Positions 63,657 to 64,000 of a stretch of DNA of 64,000 nucleotides are shown here, piece after piece; the first letter of the stretch is position 1, and each line of letters starts with the position of its first letter. Location: the NCBI RefSeq assembly GCF_030692605.1, contig NZ_JAUYUD010000105.1, positions 1 to 64,000 of the forward strand. Direction: 5' to 3'. Made by a program: the position numbers and the translations under genes. This DNA is from Lutibacter sp. (GTDB taxonomy: Bacteria; Bacteroidota; Bacteroidia; Flavobacteriales; Flavobacteriaceae). The notes beneath the pieces were generated by a model. That model searched no databases. It was given only the letters and a program-made list of their open reading frames with translations, and had not been told where the DNA came from.

Positions 63657-64000
63657 TTAAACCGCTTCAAATAATTTCCCAGGCAATGGTTTTACTACTC
63701 CTTTCATTTCTAAATTAAACAATAAAGACGTCGTTTTATGAATTGGTAAATTGCATTGAATTGCTATAATATCCAGCAATTCTTTCCCGTTTTCTATTAA
63801 AAAATCATATATCTGTTGCTCCACTTCAGAAAGTTCAATAAATAATTGCTTTTGAATAACATTTGAAATTTTAGTGCCAACATTCCAATTTAGCATTTCA
63901 ATTAAATCTTTTGCATCTGTTAGTATTGCTGCTTTATTTCTTTTTATTAAATCGTTGCAGCCTTTGCTAAAATTATCGGAAGCTCTCCCTGGAACAGCAA
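63657..64000 (-). CDS. dprA: DNA-protecting protein DprA, 3' end (partial)
   Basis: The frame runs off the window end. The first readable residues are AVPGRASDNFSKGCNDLI, the end of the DprA Rossmann domain, where VPG and GCNxLI are hallmarks. The last 75 residues form the C-terminal winged helix (LSEVEQQIYDFLIENGKELLDII, then FNLEMKGVVKPLPGKLFE). DprA loads RecA onto incoming single-stranded DNA in natural transformation. The track start at the internal Met (63896) is not the gene start. Confidence 0.93.
   Translation of the reverse strand, partial: AVPGRASDNFSKGCNDLIKRNKAAILTDAKDLIEMLNWNVGTKISNVIQKQLFIELSEVEQQIYDFLIENGKELLDIIAIQCNLPIHKTTSLLFNLEMKGVVKPLPGKLFEAV

Noticed and set aside
1-64000. 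tRNA, rRNA, CRISPR array, IS element or prophage
   Set aside because: Intergenic gaps were read for tRNA T-arm patterns, regularly spaced repeats and transposase or phage proteins; none was found. A covariance search would be decisive for small RNAs.

Overview
The window comes from a low-GC member of the Bacteroidetes, most likely family Flavobacteriaceae. The evidence is the AT-rich sequence with AT-rich codon use, promoters of the Bacteroidetes type (TAnnTTTG -7 boxes), almost no Shine-Dalgarno sequences, a secreted protein ending in a type IX secretion (CHU_C, type B) sorting domain, and lineage-typical families (DUF4270, DUF4271, DUF4296, DUF3109, short glycogen-synthase-like protein). 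I see no rRNA, tRNA, CRISPR array, IS element or prophage. Most of the window is chromosomal housekeeping DNA with a few accessory patches.

Layout. 1-5.6 kb: tail of an unknown gene, a PLP acyltransferase-like enzyme plus dipeptide epimerase, a secreted C-type lectin adhesin, and a Cof-type phosphatase. 5.7-17.2 kb: two RhlE-type DEAD-box helicases, M28 peptidase lipoprotein, NYN/LOTUS protein, GNAT, a dienelactone hydrolase-HutD-amidase run, VF530-like protein, an orphan histidine kinase and an esterase. 17.2-21.4 kb: rlmF, then a TetR-controlled four-gene operon (TetR, NAD(P)-binding protein, nitroreductase, YqhD-like alcohol dehydrogenase) with a 36-bp perfect palindromic operator and a strong terminator. 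21.6-23.8 kb: rsmI and an aldo/keto reductase followed by a second, partial copy of the rsmI 3' end. 24-30.7 kb: aspS and an ion-transport group (TrkH, TrkA, a tiny Cys-rich protein, a ClC transporter, a small membrane protein). 30.9-37.7 kb: tadA and dxs divergent, an ALDH7-type dehydrogenase, an ECF sigma factor with a membrane-anchored beta-barrel partner, and a LuxE-like protein. 37.8-45.6 kb: tyrS, an epimerase, GT2-pyrC-DUF4296, DUF4271-hemD, radA. 45.7-52.9 kb: panC-panD-flippase, facing glycogen-synthase-like-DUF4270-glmS, then marC. 53-57.8 kb: DUF3109 protein and nrdB-nrdA, split by a four-helix-bundle (S23/IVS) gene bounded by inverted repeats. 57.8-64 kb: Na/Pi cotransporter, the tail of what may be a lost restriction enzyme, a PLD-helicase-DUF3427 protein, a HAD phosphatase and the 3' end of dprA.

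How the genes work together. The TetR operon looks like a self-contained response to reactive electrophiles or aldehydes. TrkH/TrkA and ClC form a K+/Cl- homeostasis block. The ECF sigma factor and its neighbour form a one-component envelope sensing pair. glmS, the GT5-like protein and DUF4270 are a lineage-specific cell-surface group of unknown logic. NrdB/NrdA supply deoxynucleotides.

The parts I find least explained are the rsmI partial duplication around the aldo/keto reductase, the S23 cassette inside nrdBA, the inner-membrane-tethered beta-barrel beside the sigma factor, the catalytically incomplete glycogen synthase, and the helicase locus with a possible restriction-enzyme remnant. 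All function calls rest on reading motifs by eye; no database search was run. In several places I moved the ORF-track start downstream, because the track had extended into promoter DNA or an opposing gene.
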